Source: Alphaproteobacteria bacterium (GTDB taxonomy: Bacteria > Pseudomonadota > Alphaproteobacteria > Rs-D84). From it: 33,617 nucleotides of DNA. The notes beneath the pieces are model-generated. The model saw nothing but the letters and a program-made list of their open reading frames with translations. It did not search any database and was not told where the DNA came from. The translations under genes were made by a program, and so were the position numbers. The stretch is from positions 1 through 33,617 of the forward strand of contig JAFXVB010000020.1 of NCBI GenBank assembly GCA_017534945.1, written 5' to 3'. This document shows, in pieces, positions 8,324-17,385 of the stretch (position 1 is its first letter; every line of letters starts with the position of its first letter).

Positions 8324-9210
8324 GTACAGCAAGCAACACAGATATTGAAAGTTTATTGACACCAAACCACGTGGATATGTCGCAATTGCCGGCACCAAAG
8401 ATAATCGAAGAACTGTCGTTTGAAGACATCTTCGAAGAATTGTTGTTGGATTTCAAGGCAAAGGACCCAACATACGATGCGCTGGTTGAAAGTGATCCGG
8501 TAATCATCGCACTGGAATGTGCTGCATATCGTGAAGTCCTGTTGCGAAACAGAATAAACGAGGCAGCAAAGGCGAGCCTGTTGGCATACGCAACCGGATC
8601 GGATCTGGACAACCACGCAGCATTCTATGGATTGGTTCGTCAGGACGGCGAAAGCGATGAAAGATTGCGTTACAGAACGCAACTGGCGGCCGAGGCATTA
8701 ACCACAGCCGGATCAGAAAAGGCATATTTGTTTCACACTTTATCTGCGGACCCCCGGGTCAAATCAGCCAGTGTGAAATCACCGGATCCAGGCGAAGTTC
8801 TGGTAACCATAATGTCCACCGAAGATGACGGTGTCGCAAGCGAGGAATTGATTGAAACTGTTGAAAACTATCTAAGCAGTGAAGACGTGCGACCGCTGAC
8901 AGATCAGGTAACCGTCCAAGGTGCCGAAATGGTTGAATACGAAATCCAAGCACAGGTCTATTTATACCTGAGTCCGAGTATGAGCATTACCGAACAGGAA
9001 TGTCGTGATGCGTTGGATCGGTATCTGGCCAAGAACACCACAATCGGAAACGTGATTGCGAAATCTGGCATTTTTGATGCACTGCATACCGAGGGCGTTC
9101 AGAAAGTAACACTGACCAAACCGGAAAACGATGTGGAAACCACAAAAGAACAAGCACCGAAATGCACAAACATAACATTACAATTTATAACAATCGATGA
9201 GTCAGAATAA
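8320..9210 (+). CDS. Baseplate protein J
   Basis: A 296-residue homologue of P2 gpJ, the second wedge protein linking baseplate and fibres. Typical features: PAPKIIEELSFEDIFEELL near the N-terminus, ECAAYREVLLRNRINEAAKASLLAYATGSDLDNHAAFYGL in the middle, and DERLRYRTQLAAEALTTAGSEKAY after it. SMSITEQECRDALDRYLAKN is in the C-terminal part. Overlaps W by four bases and I by fourteen, typical of this tightly packed block. Confidence 0.94.
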   Translation: MSTASNTDIESLLTPNHVDMSQLPAPKIIEELSFEDIFEELLLDFKAKDPTYDALVESDPVIIALECAAYREVLLRNRINEAAKASLLAYATGSDLDNHAAFYGLVRQDGESDERLRYRTQLAAEALTTAGSEKAYLFHTLSADPRVKSASVKSPDPGEVLVTIMSTEDDGVASEELIETVENYLSSEDVRPLTDQVTVQGAEMVEYEIQAQVYLYLSPSMSITEQECRDALDRYLAKNTTIGNVIAKSGIFDALHTEGVQKVTLTKPENDVETTKEQAPKCTNITLQFITIDESE

Positions 9211-9754
9211 AAGCATTTTGCCACCAAACGCAACACAACTGCAGAAAGATTTAGAGGCCGCCAGTACAGGGCGGCTTTCTTTGTTGAATGTAGATGCACT
9301 GCGATACCTGAACAATCCTGAACATTGCCAGATTGAATTCTTGCCATGGTTGGCGTGGGCAATGTCGGTGGACGTTTGGGACTCAAATTGGCCCGAGGAC
9401 ACGCAAAGATCTGTTGTTCGGGAAAGTATACAGATTCATCAAAGAAAAGGCACTGTGGGCGGATTAAAACGCACATTGGGGTCATTTATAACCGGACGGA
9501 TACGAGTAACCGAATGGTTTGAATACGGTGGCGAACCATATACGTTTCGTGTCTATGCGACATACAAGAATACCGGTATGTCGGTTGAGGACGTGGAACT
9601 GATATACAGTGCGATTATGCAGACCAAGAATCTGCGTTCGCATCTTGAATTTTTTCTGCCTGAAATTGAAACGGAAGATACGGTCCCAAGGTATGGGGTC
9701 GCATTAGGTCATCTTGAAACAACAACGATATACCCAAGGGAAGATAATGTCTGA
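9197..9754 (+). CDS. Tail protein I
   Basis: A 185-residue homologue of P2 gpI, which joins baseplate to tail fibres. It starts LPPNATQLQKDLEAA and has FLPWLAWAMSVDVWDSNWPEDTQRSVVRESIQIHQRKGT, the signature of the family, followed by VGGLKRTLGSF. Its last eight bases overlap the fibre gene start. Confidence 0.93.
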   Translation: MSQNKSILPPNATQLQKDLEAASTGRLSLLNVDALRYLNNPEHCQIEFLPWLAWAMSVDVWDSNWPEDTQRSVVRESIQIHQRKGTVGGLKRTLGSFITGRIRVTEWFEYGGEPYTFRVYATYKNTGMSVEDVELIYSAIMQTKNLRSHLEFFLPEIETEDTVPRYGVALGHLETTTIYPREDNV

Positions 9755-10610
9755 ATACTTTACATTGATAACAGAAACCGGACTGGCAAAGCTGGCAACA
9801 TTGCCGGCTGGCGAAACGATAACACTGACACATCTGGCGGTCGGGAACAGTACGATTGAACCAACTGCAGATATGACCCAGTTGCACAGCGAACAGTACA
9901 GATGCGCCTTGTCCAGTGTGGCGGTAGATCAAACAAACCCGAACAGTGTTGCAGCCGAGGCAACATTGGACGGAACCGTTGGTGGGTTCTGGATCAGAGA
10001 GGTCGGAATCATAGACGAAGACGGCGATCTGTTTGCAGTCGGTAAATATCCGGCGACATACAAACCGGAAACGACCGAGGGTACGGTCAAAGAACTCGGT
10101 ATTCGCATGGTTCTTACCGTCACAAATGCAGATGATGTAATCGTCACATACCACAGCGGAATTATGCAGGGGGCGGCAAACACAGACCTTAGCAATTTGA
10201 CACCGACTGGTCAGCAAAAGTTTGATGTAAAGGCGGACATTGCATCGCCTGAATTCACAGGCACACCAAAGGCACCAACGGCAACTGCCGGTACAAATAC
10301 GACACAGGTTGCCACCACAGAATTCGTAACAGCAGCGGTGGCGGCCGCAATTTCATCTTTGGTTGATTCATCACCGGCGGCACTGGACACATTGAAAGAA
10401 CTCGCAACGGCACTCGGCAATGATGCGAACTTTTCAACAACGGTGACAAATGCGCTGGCGGCCAAGGCAGCAAAAACAAACGACACAATAACGGTGGCGT
10501 CTGCAGATCCGACATCGGCATTCAACGTGCGAAATATCAAGGCAACGACAGTTGATCCTGGTGAATTGTCATCGTTGGCAAATGGTCAGATTTTACTGGT
10601 TTATGAATAA
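9747..10610 (+). CDS. Tail fibre protein, P2 gpH-like N-terminus
   Basis: A 287-residue fibre. Start ATG 9747 is chosen because MSEYFTLITETGLAKLATLP is the usual N-terminus of P2-type fibres and AAGGGA lies seven bases upstream; the frame is open further back but only within gene I. The N-terminal 150 residues form the baseplate attachment domain (VGGFWIREVGIIDEDGDLFAVG). A stalk follows with SPEFTGTPKAPTATAG and two Ala-rich coils (VTAAVAAAISSL, LATALGNDANFSTTV). It is short, with no obvious receptor-binding tip, so binding may be carried by the next protein. Confidence 0.9.
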   Translation: MSEYFTLITETGLAKLATLPAGETITLTHLAVGNSTIEPTADMTQLHSEQYRCALSSVAVDQTNPNSVAAEATLDGTVGGFWIREVGIIDEDGDLFAVGKYPATYKPETTEGTVKELGIRMVLTVTNADDVIVTYHSGIMQGAANTDLSNLTPTGQQKFDVKADIASPEFTGTPKAPTATAGTNTTQVATTEFVTAAVAAAISSLVDSSPAALDTLKELATALGNDANFSTTVTNALAAKAAKTNDTITVASADPTSAFNVRNIKATTVDPGELSSLANGQILLVYE

Positions 10611-10619
10611 GGAAAAGCA

Positions 10620-11402
10620 ATGAGCAAAAACGCACTTATAGGAATCAGTTCATTGGCACGCAAGATTGGCAAACTCTATGTCGGCTATGGCGGATTGGCA
10701 CGCAAGGTAAAGAAAGGATACATAGGGGTCAATGGATTGGCCCGAGTTTTTTACTCTGGTGATCCGGTACTGATATATGAAAACTCCTCATCCGGAACAT
10801 TCACATTGGCATTATCTGCCGGAACCTATGAAATCACATTGATTGGTGGTGGCGGTGGTGCATCTGGACGTAAATGTACAACAAATACCACGTATCACTA
10901 TGCACAGGGTGGTGTTGGCGGAACGATACAGGTAACCGCAAAACTAACAGCTGCCGCAACGATAACGATTGTAGTTGGTACCGGTGGAACCACCAAGACA
11001 GGATCGTTTTCAAGTGCATCGGGTGGACCGGTAACCGGAACGGCTGGTGGTGCATCGTCAATTACAAACTTTGCAAATCTCACATTGTCCGCAGGTGGTG
11101 GAACCCCAGGCAGTACACGTGCAACATCAACAACCGGATGTACCCGAACCGTTGGTACGATCGGAACGAATACTGCAAGCGGAACCGCACTGTTATCAAC
11201 ACTGATAAACAACCCAAATCCATGTACACCAGTTCAGGCATCATCAACGGCTGCAGCCAGAACTGGAACCGGCACACTAAATGACAACTGGCCCGATAAC
11301 ACTAACGAGGGTAAAACAGGAGACTTTGGTTGGCGTACCGGCACCGGTGCAATGACCGCAGTAAACGGTCAGACAGGATACGTAAGAATTCGCAAACTTT
11401 AA
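10620..11402 (+). CDS. Glycine-rich tail tip protein with N-terminal 14-residue repeats
   Basis: A 260-residue structural protein, likely the receptor-facing tip working with the fibre just upstream. Residues 5-46 are three exact-length 14-residue repeats (ALIGISSLARKIGK, LYVGYGGLARKVKK, GYIGVNGLARVFYS). The rest is a Gly/Thr/Ser-rich domain with glycine runs (IGGGGGASG, GTGGTT, AGGGTPG), like polyglycine-helix tips of phage adhesins (family knowledge). Three Cys pairs might cross-link loops. It sits where a fibre assembly chaperone gene is often found; none is seen. The C-terminus QTGYVRIRKL is a common end for such domains. Confidence 0.75.
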   Translation: MSKNALIGISSLARKIGKLYVGYGGLARKVKKGYIGVNGLARVFYSGDPVLIYENSSSGTFTLALSAGTYEITLIGGGGGASGRKCTTNTTYHYAQGGVGGTIQVTAKLTAAATITIVVGTGGTTKTGSFSSASGGPVTGTAGGASSITNFANLTLSAGGGTPGSTRATSTTGCTRTVGTIGTNTASGTALLSTLINNPNPCTPVQASSTAAARTGTGTLNDNWPDNTNEGKTGDFGWRTGTGAMTAVNGQTGYVRIRKL

Positions 11403-11429
11403 CAACAACCCCAAACAAAAGGAAAACAC

Positions 11430-12638
11430 ATGACAGATAGATTTTTACATGGCATCGAAGTCATTGAACTGGACGGAACAACGCATCCGGTCAGTACTGT
11501 TGCATCGTCCGTAATCGGTTTGGTCGGTACCGCACCAAAGGGTCCGGTAAACACACCGACATTGATAACCGGAAACTTGGTTGATGCAATCGCAACATTC
11601 GGCGAAGACACTGAGGGCTATACCATTCCGGCCGCATTAAAGGCAATCTTTGATCAGACCGGTGCAGTGGTCGTGGTCGTCAATGTTGCAGATCAAACCA
11701 ATTCAGCATTCCAAAACGAAGATGAAGAATTTGATGTAACCAAAATAACCGCAACTGACATCGTTGGTGGTGTGAATTCAGATGGCACATATCGTGGTAT
11801 CCAATGCTTGTTGGCGGCACAATCAGAATGTGGCGTTCAACCACGTATCTTGGTTGCACCGGGCTTCACGCATCAGGCTGGCACAGGCGACACCAAGAAT
11901 GCAGTAATTACTGCGTTGGTATCGGTTGCCGACAGATTGCGTGCAACAGTTATTGCCGATTGCCCGAACAGTACCAAGGAAGATGCATCTGCACATCAGG
12001 CACAATATGAATCAGCCCGTTTGTATACGGTTTATCCATGGGCCAAAGTCCAAAAAGACAGCGGTATCGTAGAAGAACCATTGTCGGCACGTGTCGCAGG
12101 TTTGATTGCGAAATCTGATAACGATCGTGGCTTCTGGTGGTCCCCATCAAACCAAATCATCAACGGCATTGTTGGATTGTCTAAACCAGTGGATTTCACA
12201 TTGGGTGACAGCCAGTGCGTTGCGAATTACTTGAATGAACACAAAGTCGCAACGGTTATTCAACAAGACGGATACAGATTGTGGGGTAACCGCACCGCAA
12301 CCGCAGATTCCAAATGGTGGTTCCTATCGGTACGCAGAACAGCCGATATGATAAACGACAGTTTGTTGGCGGCACACCTGTGGGCGGTGGATCGCAATAT
12401 CACGACCACATACACCGAAGATGTTTGTGCCAGTGTGAATAACTATTTGCGCTATCTGAAAAACATCGGGGCAATCATCAATGGAACCTGTTGGGCAGAT
12501 AAGAATCTGAACACACCGGAAAATATCCAACTGGGGAACATAATGTTCGACTTTGATTTTACACCATCATATCCGGCCGAACACATCACATTCCGCAGCA
12601 GATTGACCAGTGATTACTTAGAAGAAATCTTTGAATAA
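11430..12638 (+). CDS. Contractile tail sheath protein (P2 FI-like)
   Basis: A 402-residue sheath subunit that shortens to drive the tube through the envelope. N-terminal HGIEVIELDGTTHPVSTVASSVIGLVGTAPKGP is the standard sheath opening. The middle has RILVAPGFTHQ, and the C-terminal domain has RRTADMINDSLLAAHLWAVDRN and FDFTPSYPAEHITFRS. Ribosome site AAAGGAAAACAC. Paired with the tube gene 14 bases downstream. Confidence 0.96.
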   Translation: MTDRFLHGIEVIELDGTTHPVSTVASSVIGLVGTAPKGPVNTPTLITGNLVDAIATFGEDTEGYTIPAALKAIFDQTGAVVVVVNVADQTNSAFQNEDEEFDVTKITATDIVGGVNSDGTYRGIQCLLAAQSECGVQPRILVAPGFTHQAGTGDTKNAVITALVSVADRLRATVIADCPNSTKEDASAHQAQYESARLYTVYPWAKVQKDSGIVEEPLSARVAGLIAKSDNDRGFWWSPSNQIINGIVGLSKPVDFTLGDSQCVANYLNEHKVATVIQQDGYRLWGNRTATADSKWWFLSVRRTADMINDSLLAAHLWAVDRNITTTYTEDVCASVNNYLRYLKNIGAIINGTCWADKNLNTPENIQLGNIMFDFDFTPSYPAEHITFRSRLTSDYLEEIFE

Positions 12639-12652
12639 CCAAGGGGGAAACA

Positions 12653-13150
12653 ATGACTAAAATCCTGAAAAACTTTAATTTGTTCGTTGATGGTCGTGGC
12701 TATGCCGGCAAAACCGATCAGGTCACACCACCAAAATTGACCATCAAAACCGAAGACTTTCGTGGCGGTGGAATGGACGTGCCTGCATCAATTGATATGG
12801 GCATGGAAAAGATTGAAATGAACTTTGCCTTGGTTGAATACGATCCGGACGTGCTTCGTCAGTTTGGGTTGGTATCCGGCAACAACGTACAGATTTCATT
12901 GCGTGGTGCGCTGGTTGATGACCGCAACACCACACCGATGGTAATCAGTATGCGTGGCATGTTCACCGAAGTCGATATGGGCGATTTCAAGGCAGGCGAT
13001 TTATCAACATTAAAATGCACCGTTGCGTGCAGATATTATTCGCTGGAAATCGGCGGCCAAAGAATAATCGAAATCGATGTGGACAACATGGTTCGTAACA
13101 TAAACGGTACAGATGTCTTGTCAGATATCCGTTCAGCACTGGGGGTCTAA
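12653..13150 (+). CDS. Tail tube protein (P2 FII-like)
   Basis: A 165-residue inner tube subunit. N-terminal LKNFNLFVDGRGYAGKTDQVTPPKLTIKTEDFRGGGMDVP is characteristic, followed by MGMEKIEMNFALVEYD and a C-terminal CRYYSLEIGGQRIIEIDVDN block. Ribosome site AAGGGGGAAACA. Directly follows the sheath as in P2. Confidence 0.96.
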   Translation: MTKILKNFNLFVDGRGYAGKTDQVTPPKLTIKTEDFRGGGMDVPASIDMGMEKIEMNFALVEYDPDVLRQFGLVSGNNVQISLRGALVDDRNTTPMVISMRGMFTEVDMGDFKAGDLSTLKCTVACRYYSLEIGGQRIIEIDVDNMVRNINGTDVLSDIRSALGV

Positions 13151-13151
13151 G

Positions 13152-13415
13152 ATGGAAAAAATAAAATTACAATATCCAATCAAAATCGATGAAACGACAT
13201 ACGAAGAATTGACCATGCGGCGCAGCAAGGTCAAGGATCGTCTGGCGGTTTCTGTGATGAAAGCAACAGACGAAGAAAAAGAAATAAATCTGTTTGCGAA
13301 CCTTTGTGATGTTTCGCCAGCCGTCATCAAAGAACTGGACGAAGTAGATTATACCAAGGTGCAAAAGGTGTATATGTCTTTTTTCGGATCAAATGCGACC
13401 TCAGACGTGAAATAA
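13152..13415 (+). CDS. Tail assembly chaperone E
   Basis: An 87-residue protein between tube and tape measure. ATG 13152 lies one base after the tube stop; the frame is open upstream, but only inside the tube gene. It has KLQYPIKIDETTYEELTMRRSKVKDRL, as in P2 gpE/Mu gp41-type chaperones that coat the tape measure during assembly (family knowledge). Near its end it carries a slippery heptamer, so part of the translation should continue into E' (next two entries). Confidence 0.85.
   Translation: MEKIKLQYPIKIDETTYEELTMRRSKVKDRLAVSVMKATDEEKEINLFANLCDVSPAVIKELDEVDYTKVQKVYMSFFGSNATSDVK
13379..13385 (+). promoter_or_regulatory. Programmed -1 ribosomal frameshift site (T TTT TTC)
   Basis: The heptamer T TTT TTC fits X XXY YYZ and is exactly in phase with the E reading frame (codons TTT at 13380 and TTC at 13383). 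The -1 frame is open from well upstream through the E' stop at 13532-13534. Slippage gives a 127-residue E+E' fusion: 78 residues of E, then RIKCDLRRE and on. P2 uses T TTT TTG at the same place (established knowledge). Confidence 0.85.
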
Positions 13416-13417
13416 TC

Positions 13418-13534
13418 GTGCTTTCCAAAATCACACACTGGTCGTTGTCAGAGATTCTGGAAATGACCGAAGAAGACTTTTATCAATGGCACGCATCAGC
13501 GGTCGCCATTCAAAAAGAAATAAATGGGGAATGA
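13418..13534 (+). CDS. E' (GpE-like extension domain, expressed by -1 frameshift)
   Basis: This stretch between E and the tape measure codes in the -1 frame for 38 residues from a GTG, including ITHWSLSEILEMTEEDFYQWHASA. That is the pattern of the small P2 GpE/E' family (a HWxxSE..xM...E...W core). It probably has no start of its own and is made only as the C-terminal part of the E+E' fusion, where it helps load the tube protein on the tape measure (family knowledge). The GTG at 13418 marks only the first codon after the E stop, not a proven start. Confidence 0.8.
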   Translation: MLSKITHWSLSEILEMTEEDFYQWHASAVAIQKEINGE

Positions 13535-13535
13535 T

Positions 13536-15773
13536 ATGGCTGTTCAAACGGCAGTTTCTGTTATTATTGGTGCAGAGTTAGGTGGCACATTCAGCGGTGC
13601 ATTTGCCTCTGGGCAAAAGCAGTTGGACACACTGGGGCGCAGCATAAAACAACTGAATACAACGTCAGAAAATGTTAATGCGTTCAAGGAACTTCGCCAA
13701 AGCACATTGCAGGCACGCCAGCAATGGACATCTGCCGAGGCCGAAGTAAAACGTCTGGCAAAAGAAATCCAGAACACTGACAGGCCAAGCAGGGAACTGA
13801 ATAACAGTTTTCGTAATGCCAAGAAAGATGCCGCAATTGCCAAATCTGCATATCAACAGAACAAGGCGGCACTACGGAAAATGTCCACGTCCTTGAAAGC
13901 GGCAGGCGTGGACACCAAGAACTTGACTCAGGAACAAAACAGATTGGGTCATGCTCTTGATATCCTGCGCCAAAGACAAACAGCATTGGCGGCGGTTGAA
14001 TCCAAACGTCAGGCGAACTTATCTAAGCGGTCAATGTATCGTTCCCAGATGATGGATGTTGTGGCACTGGGTACATCGTTATATGGATTGGTAAGACCTG
14101 CAGTCGCATTTGAAAGTGCGATGGCGGATGTTAAAAAAGTCGTGAACTTTGAAACACCGCAGCAGGTTCGTGAAATGGAAAACGACATCAAAAACCTGTC
14201 TAAACGCATACCGCTTGCGTTGGATGGGTTGGCACAGATTGTTGCAGCTGGGGGCCAGTTGGGTGTTCCACGTGAAAAGCTGACTGAATTTGCCGAGACA
14301 GCCGCAAAGATGTCGGTTGCATTCAGTATCACCGCTGACGAGGCCGGTCAATCAATGGCCAAGATGTCAAACGTCTTGCAAATGCCGATTGACCAGATGA
14401 GCAAGGTTGGCGATGTTATCAACCACATATCAAATAACATTGCAGCAACCGCACCGGAAATCGTAGAGGTTAATCTGCGTGCCGGTGCGATGGCAAAATC
14501 ATTTGGACTGGCATATAACGAAATATCCGCATTGGCTGGTACCTTTGTATCACTTGGTAAAACACCAGAAATCGCATCAACTGCTATCAACATGATGGCA
14601 TCACGATTGAAACTGATACCGGTGTCGTCCGGTGCAGCACGTGAGGCATTTGACCAACTGAATATTTCTATGGCGGAATATACAGAAATGGTTGAATCCG
14701 GCCGAGGCAAAGATGCATTGATGACGGTGCTTGAGGCACTGAAAAACGTTTCTGGGATCAAACGTTCCCAGATCATGAAAGAAATGTTCGGCGAACAAGC
14801 AACCAGACATTTGAATTCGTTGGTCGAGGGGTTGGATTCATTAAAATCAAACCTTAATCTGGTCGCAAACGAGGCAGACTATGCAAACAGTATGCACAAG
14901 GAATTTACAACCAGATCCGCCACCACAGAAAACAATCTGCAGTTGCTGAAAAACCAGATGGCGGTTCTTGCCACGAACATCGGTTCAACAATGTTGCCAA
15001 CCTTAAATACGTTGGTTGGTATATTTGGTCGTGCGGCTTCTAGTTTGGCGGACTTTGCGGAACGGCACCCGACACTGATCAAATACATCGGATTGGCGGT
15101 TGCCGGAATGATGTCGTTCCGGCTTTCTACATTTGCGTTGGGGTATGGATTCACGTTCATCAAGGGCGGAATCTTGTCGGTCATCAGCATATTCACAAGA
15201 ATGCGGACGGCATTCTCACTTATCCGGTTGGGCTTCACAAGTCTGATACCGATAATAAGATCCGTTGGTGCTGCGTTTGTCAGCAATCCTATCGGCCTGA
15301 TTATAACCGGTATCGCAGTCGGGGCAGCATTGATAATCAGGTATTGGAAACCGATATCTGCATTCTTCAGGCGGATATTTGAACCGGTCGTTCAGGTATT
15401 CAAGAACGTATGGGATTGGATAACGAGCATCTGGGAAAAAGCCAAGGACATATTCAGCGGAATCAAGGACTGGGTCAAGGATAGCTGGATCGGGAAAGCA
15501 TGGAACTGGGCATTCGGGGAAACACCGAAAAGCGAACCACCTGAAATCGGACGGACCGTTGTTGAAAATGTTGAAACAACACCGCCGGCCGAAATACCAC
15601 GTTCAACGGTTACCAGCACATCAACCCAGACTAATGTTTCTGTGAATGCACCGATAACGATAAATGCGTCTGAGGGGGCAACCGCAGAACAAATCGCACA
15701 AGAGGTATCCCGAGAATTGAACGCAAGGGAACAGGCAGCACAGCGAAGACAACGGAGTGTAAACTATGACTAA
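13536..15773 (+). CDS. Tail tape measure protein (P2 gpT / TP901 type)
   Basis: A 745-residue protein that sets tail length. ATG 13536 is preferred over the in-frame ATG four codons earlier because GGGGA sits just before it. Order of parts: coiled coils (about 20-180); the conserved TP901-type core FESAMADVKKVVNFETPQQV with LSKRIPLALDGLAQIVAAGGQLG and NLRAGAMAKSFGLAYNEISALAGTFVSLGKTPEIASTAINMM (about 200-360); hydrophobic likely membrane helices (about 520-620); and a soluble C-terminus with coil. Length is slightly under P2 gpT, predicting a short tail. Confidence 0.94.
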   Translation: MAVQTAVSVIIGAELGGTFSGAFASGQKQLDTLGRSIKQLNTTSENVNAFKELRQSTLQARQQWTSAEAEVKRLAKEIQNTDRPSRELNNSFRNAKKDAAIAKSAYQQNKAALRKMSTSLKAAGVDTKNLTQEQNRLGHALDILRQRQTALAAVESKRQANLSKRSMYRSQMMDVVALGTSLYGLVRPAVAFESAMADVKKVVNFETPQQVREMENDIKNLSKRIPLALDGLAQIVAAGGQLGVPREKLTEFAETAAKMSVAFSITADEAGQSMAKMSNVLQMPIDQMSKVGDVINHISNNIAATAPEIVEVNLRAGAMAKSFGLAYNEISALAGTFVSLGKTPEIASTAINMMASRLKLIPVSSGAAREAFDQLNISMAEYTEMVESGRGKDALMTVLEALKNVSGIKRSQIMKEMFGEQATRHLNSLVEGLDSLKSNLNLVANEADYANSMHKEFTTRSATTENNLQLLKNQMAVLATNIGSTMLPTLNTLVGIFGRAASSLADFAERHPTLIKYIGLAVAGMMSFRLSTFALGYGFTFIKGGILSVISIFTRMRTAFSLIRLGFTSLIPIIRSVGAAFVSNPIGLIITGIAVGAALIIRYWKPISAFFRRIFEPVVQVFKNVWDWITSIWEKAKDIFSGIKDWVKDSWIGKAWNWAFGETPKSEPPEIGRTVVENVETTPPAEIPRSTVTSTSTQTNVSVNAPITINASEGATAEQIAQEVSRELNAREQAAQRRQRSVNYD

Positions 15774-16209
15774 CCTGAATGCAGTTCTGGGCGTGAATAT
15801 GATGATGATACTGGGCAACTACCGGTTCAGCATTGATAGCGCAGCATATCAAACATTTGCACGATCCAGTGAATATCGCTGGGAAGAACTGAAACGGATT
15901 GGCAAAGAGTCCGCAATGCAATTCCTTGGTAATGGAACCGACACCATCACGTTAGAGGGTACAATTTATCCACAATATCGTGGTGGTATCGGTCAGATAG
16001 AACATATGCGATCCGAGGCCGGTCAAGGTATCCCGTTAATGCTGATAAGTGGAAATGGAACCGCATTTGGTCGCTGGTGCATTGTGTCGGTAACCGAACA
16101 TCAGGAAACATTTCTAAAAGATGGATCGCCACGCAAACTGACATTTTCAATCACACTGAAAAAGTATGGCGAAGAAAACCAAAACGGCAGTAAAGGAATT
16201 GTATCATGA
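15766..16209 (+). CDS. Tail protein U (P2 gpU-like)
   Basis: A 147-residue tail-tip protein. N-terminal MMMILGNYRFSID and SEYRWEELKRIGKESAMQFLGNGTDTITLEGTIYPQYRGG align by eye with P2 gpU (YRWPSNSRIGKRDAFQFLG, ITLAGVLYPELTGG). GSPRKLTFSITLKKY closes the domain. Overlaps the tape measure stop and the X start by a few bases. Confidence 0.92.
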   Translation: MTNLNAVLGVNMMMILGNYRFSIDSAAYQTFARSSEYRWEELKRIGKESAMQFLGNGTDTITLEGTIYPQYRGGIGQIEHMRSEAGQGIPLMLISGNGTAFGRWCIVSVTEHQETFLKDGSPRKLTFSITLKKYGEENQNGSKGIVS

Positions 16210-16406
16210 TCTATGTAACCAAGGACGGCGAAACACTGGACTATATCTGTTGGAAATACTATGGCAATTCACGAAATATGGAAAAAGTCCTGAATGCTAA
16301 CCGGCACATCGCCAGTATGGATGCGGTGCTGACTGCCGGAATCAAGATAACATTGCCGACATTCGAAGAACCCAAGGCAACCCAGAAAATCAAACTGTGG
16401 CAATAA
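16206..16406 (+). CDS. Tail protein X (LysM-like)
   Basis: A 66-residue protein of the P2 gpX family. It is a single LysM-like fold: DGETLDYICWKYYGNSRNMEKVLNANRHI, then LTAGIKITLPTF. In P2-like tails it lies at the tube tip near D and V. Overlaps U by four bases (ATGA), and D begins one base after its stop. Confidence 0.94.
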   Translation: MIYVTKDGETLDYICWKYYGNSRNMEKVLNANRHIASMDAVLTAGIKITLPTFEEPKATQKIKLWQ

Positions 16407-16407
16407 T

Positions 16408-17385
16408 ATGCGACCAAAGTATCAAATTTTTGCGAATAATTCGGACATAACACAAAAGATAAACGGCCGTCTGATATCGTTGGAAATATCGGACGAAATA
16501 GGACTTGTTTCCGACACGATGACCATTGAACTGGACAATCGTGATTTTGCGCTGGAAGTGCCATCACGTGGGGCAGAGATAGAAGTTTATCTTGGCTACG
16601 AGATGATGTATTCCATGGGGCGTTTTGTTGTCGATGAAATAGAGCTAAAATCGCCCCCAGAAACGATGATTATAACCGCCCGGGCCAGTGATTCATCACT
16701 GAACAATATCGCCGAAATAAAGGCCCCACAGACGTATTCTTGGGATAAAACAACAATCGGTGAAATCATAGACACGATTGCCGGCCGATATGGACTGACG
16801 GCAGCTGTTTCACAGACGTACCAAGACGTACTGGTCCAGCACATAGACCAGACCGAAGAAAGCGATTGTGCATTTATTCAGCGACTGGCCGAAGATTACA
16901 GTGCAACCATCAAGGTTGCTGGCGGTAAATTGCTGTTCTTGTTGCCACTGTCTGGCGAATTCCCAGACGGACGACCGATGCCATCTGTAACGATAAGCAA
17001 GGATTTACTGCGGTACAATTTCAAGATAACGGAACGTGGCAAATACGGATCAGTTGTGGCGAAATACTATGATTTTAACAACGCAGAAGAAAAACAAATA
17101 ACAGTCGGGGCAGGATCCCCGACTTTTACATTAAGGGATACATACACAAACGAAAAACTGGCCCAGTATCGTGCAAGACAAAAACTGATCGAAATACTGG
17201 CCGGAACAGAAAGTATGACATTGGAAATCGTAGGCAATCCGGTAATGACTGCCGAATGCGTTGTGAATCTATTCGGTGTGCCAAGTGATGCTGCCGGCAC
17301 GTGGATCGTCAGATCTGCCCGACACAGTCTTGGATCGTCCGGATATAAAACAACATTAGAACTGGCAAGGAGGCAGTCACTATGA
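16408..17385 (+). CDS. Tail/baseplate hub protein D
   Basis: A 325-residue homologue of P2 gpD, the gp27-like hub at the tube-spike junction. It has GRLISLEISDEIGLVSDTMTIELDN near the N-terminus, then EIEVYLGY, TIGEIIDTIAGRYGLTAAVS, and HIDQTEESDCAFIQRLAEDYSATIKV, all usual for the family. It ends the structural tail operon; the last four bases overlap the lysis block. Confidence 0.94.
   Translation: MRPKYQIFANNSDITQKINGRLISLEISDEIGLVSDTMTIELDNRDFALEVPSRGAEIEVYLGYEMMYSMGRFVVDEIELKSPPETMIITARASDSSLNNIAEIKAPQTYSWDKTTIGEIIDTIAGRYGLTAAVSQTYQDVLVQHIDQTEESDCAFIQRLAEDYSATIKVAGGKLLFLLPLSGEFPDGRPMPSVTISKDLLRYNFKITERGKYGSVVAKYYDFNNAEEKQITVGAGSPTFTLRDTYTNEKLAQYRARQKLIEILAGTESMTLEIVGNPVMTAECVVNLFGVPSDAAGTWIVRSARHSLGSSGYKTTLELARRQSL

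Noticed and set aside
9615-10217. 200-residue minus-strand frame opposite the fibre gene
   Set aside because: Shadow of the fibre gene; Cys-rich with no family pattern and no ribosome site. The same applies to the other long antisense frames in the structural genes.
10211-11402. Diversity-generating retroelement acting on the Gly-rich tip
   Set aside because: No reverse transcriptase gene and no template repeat seen in the window.
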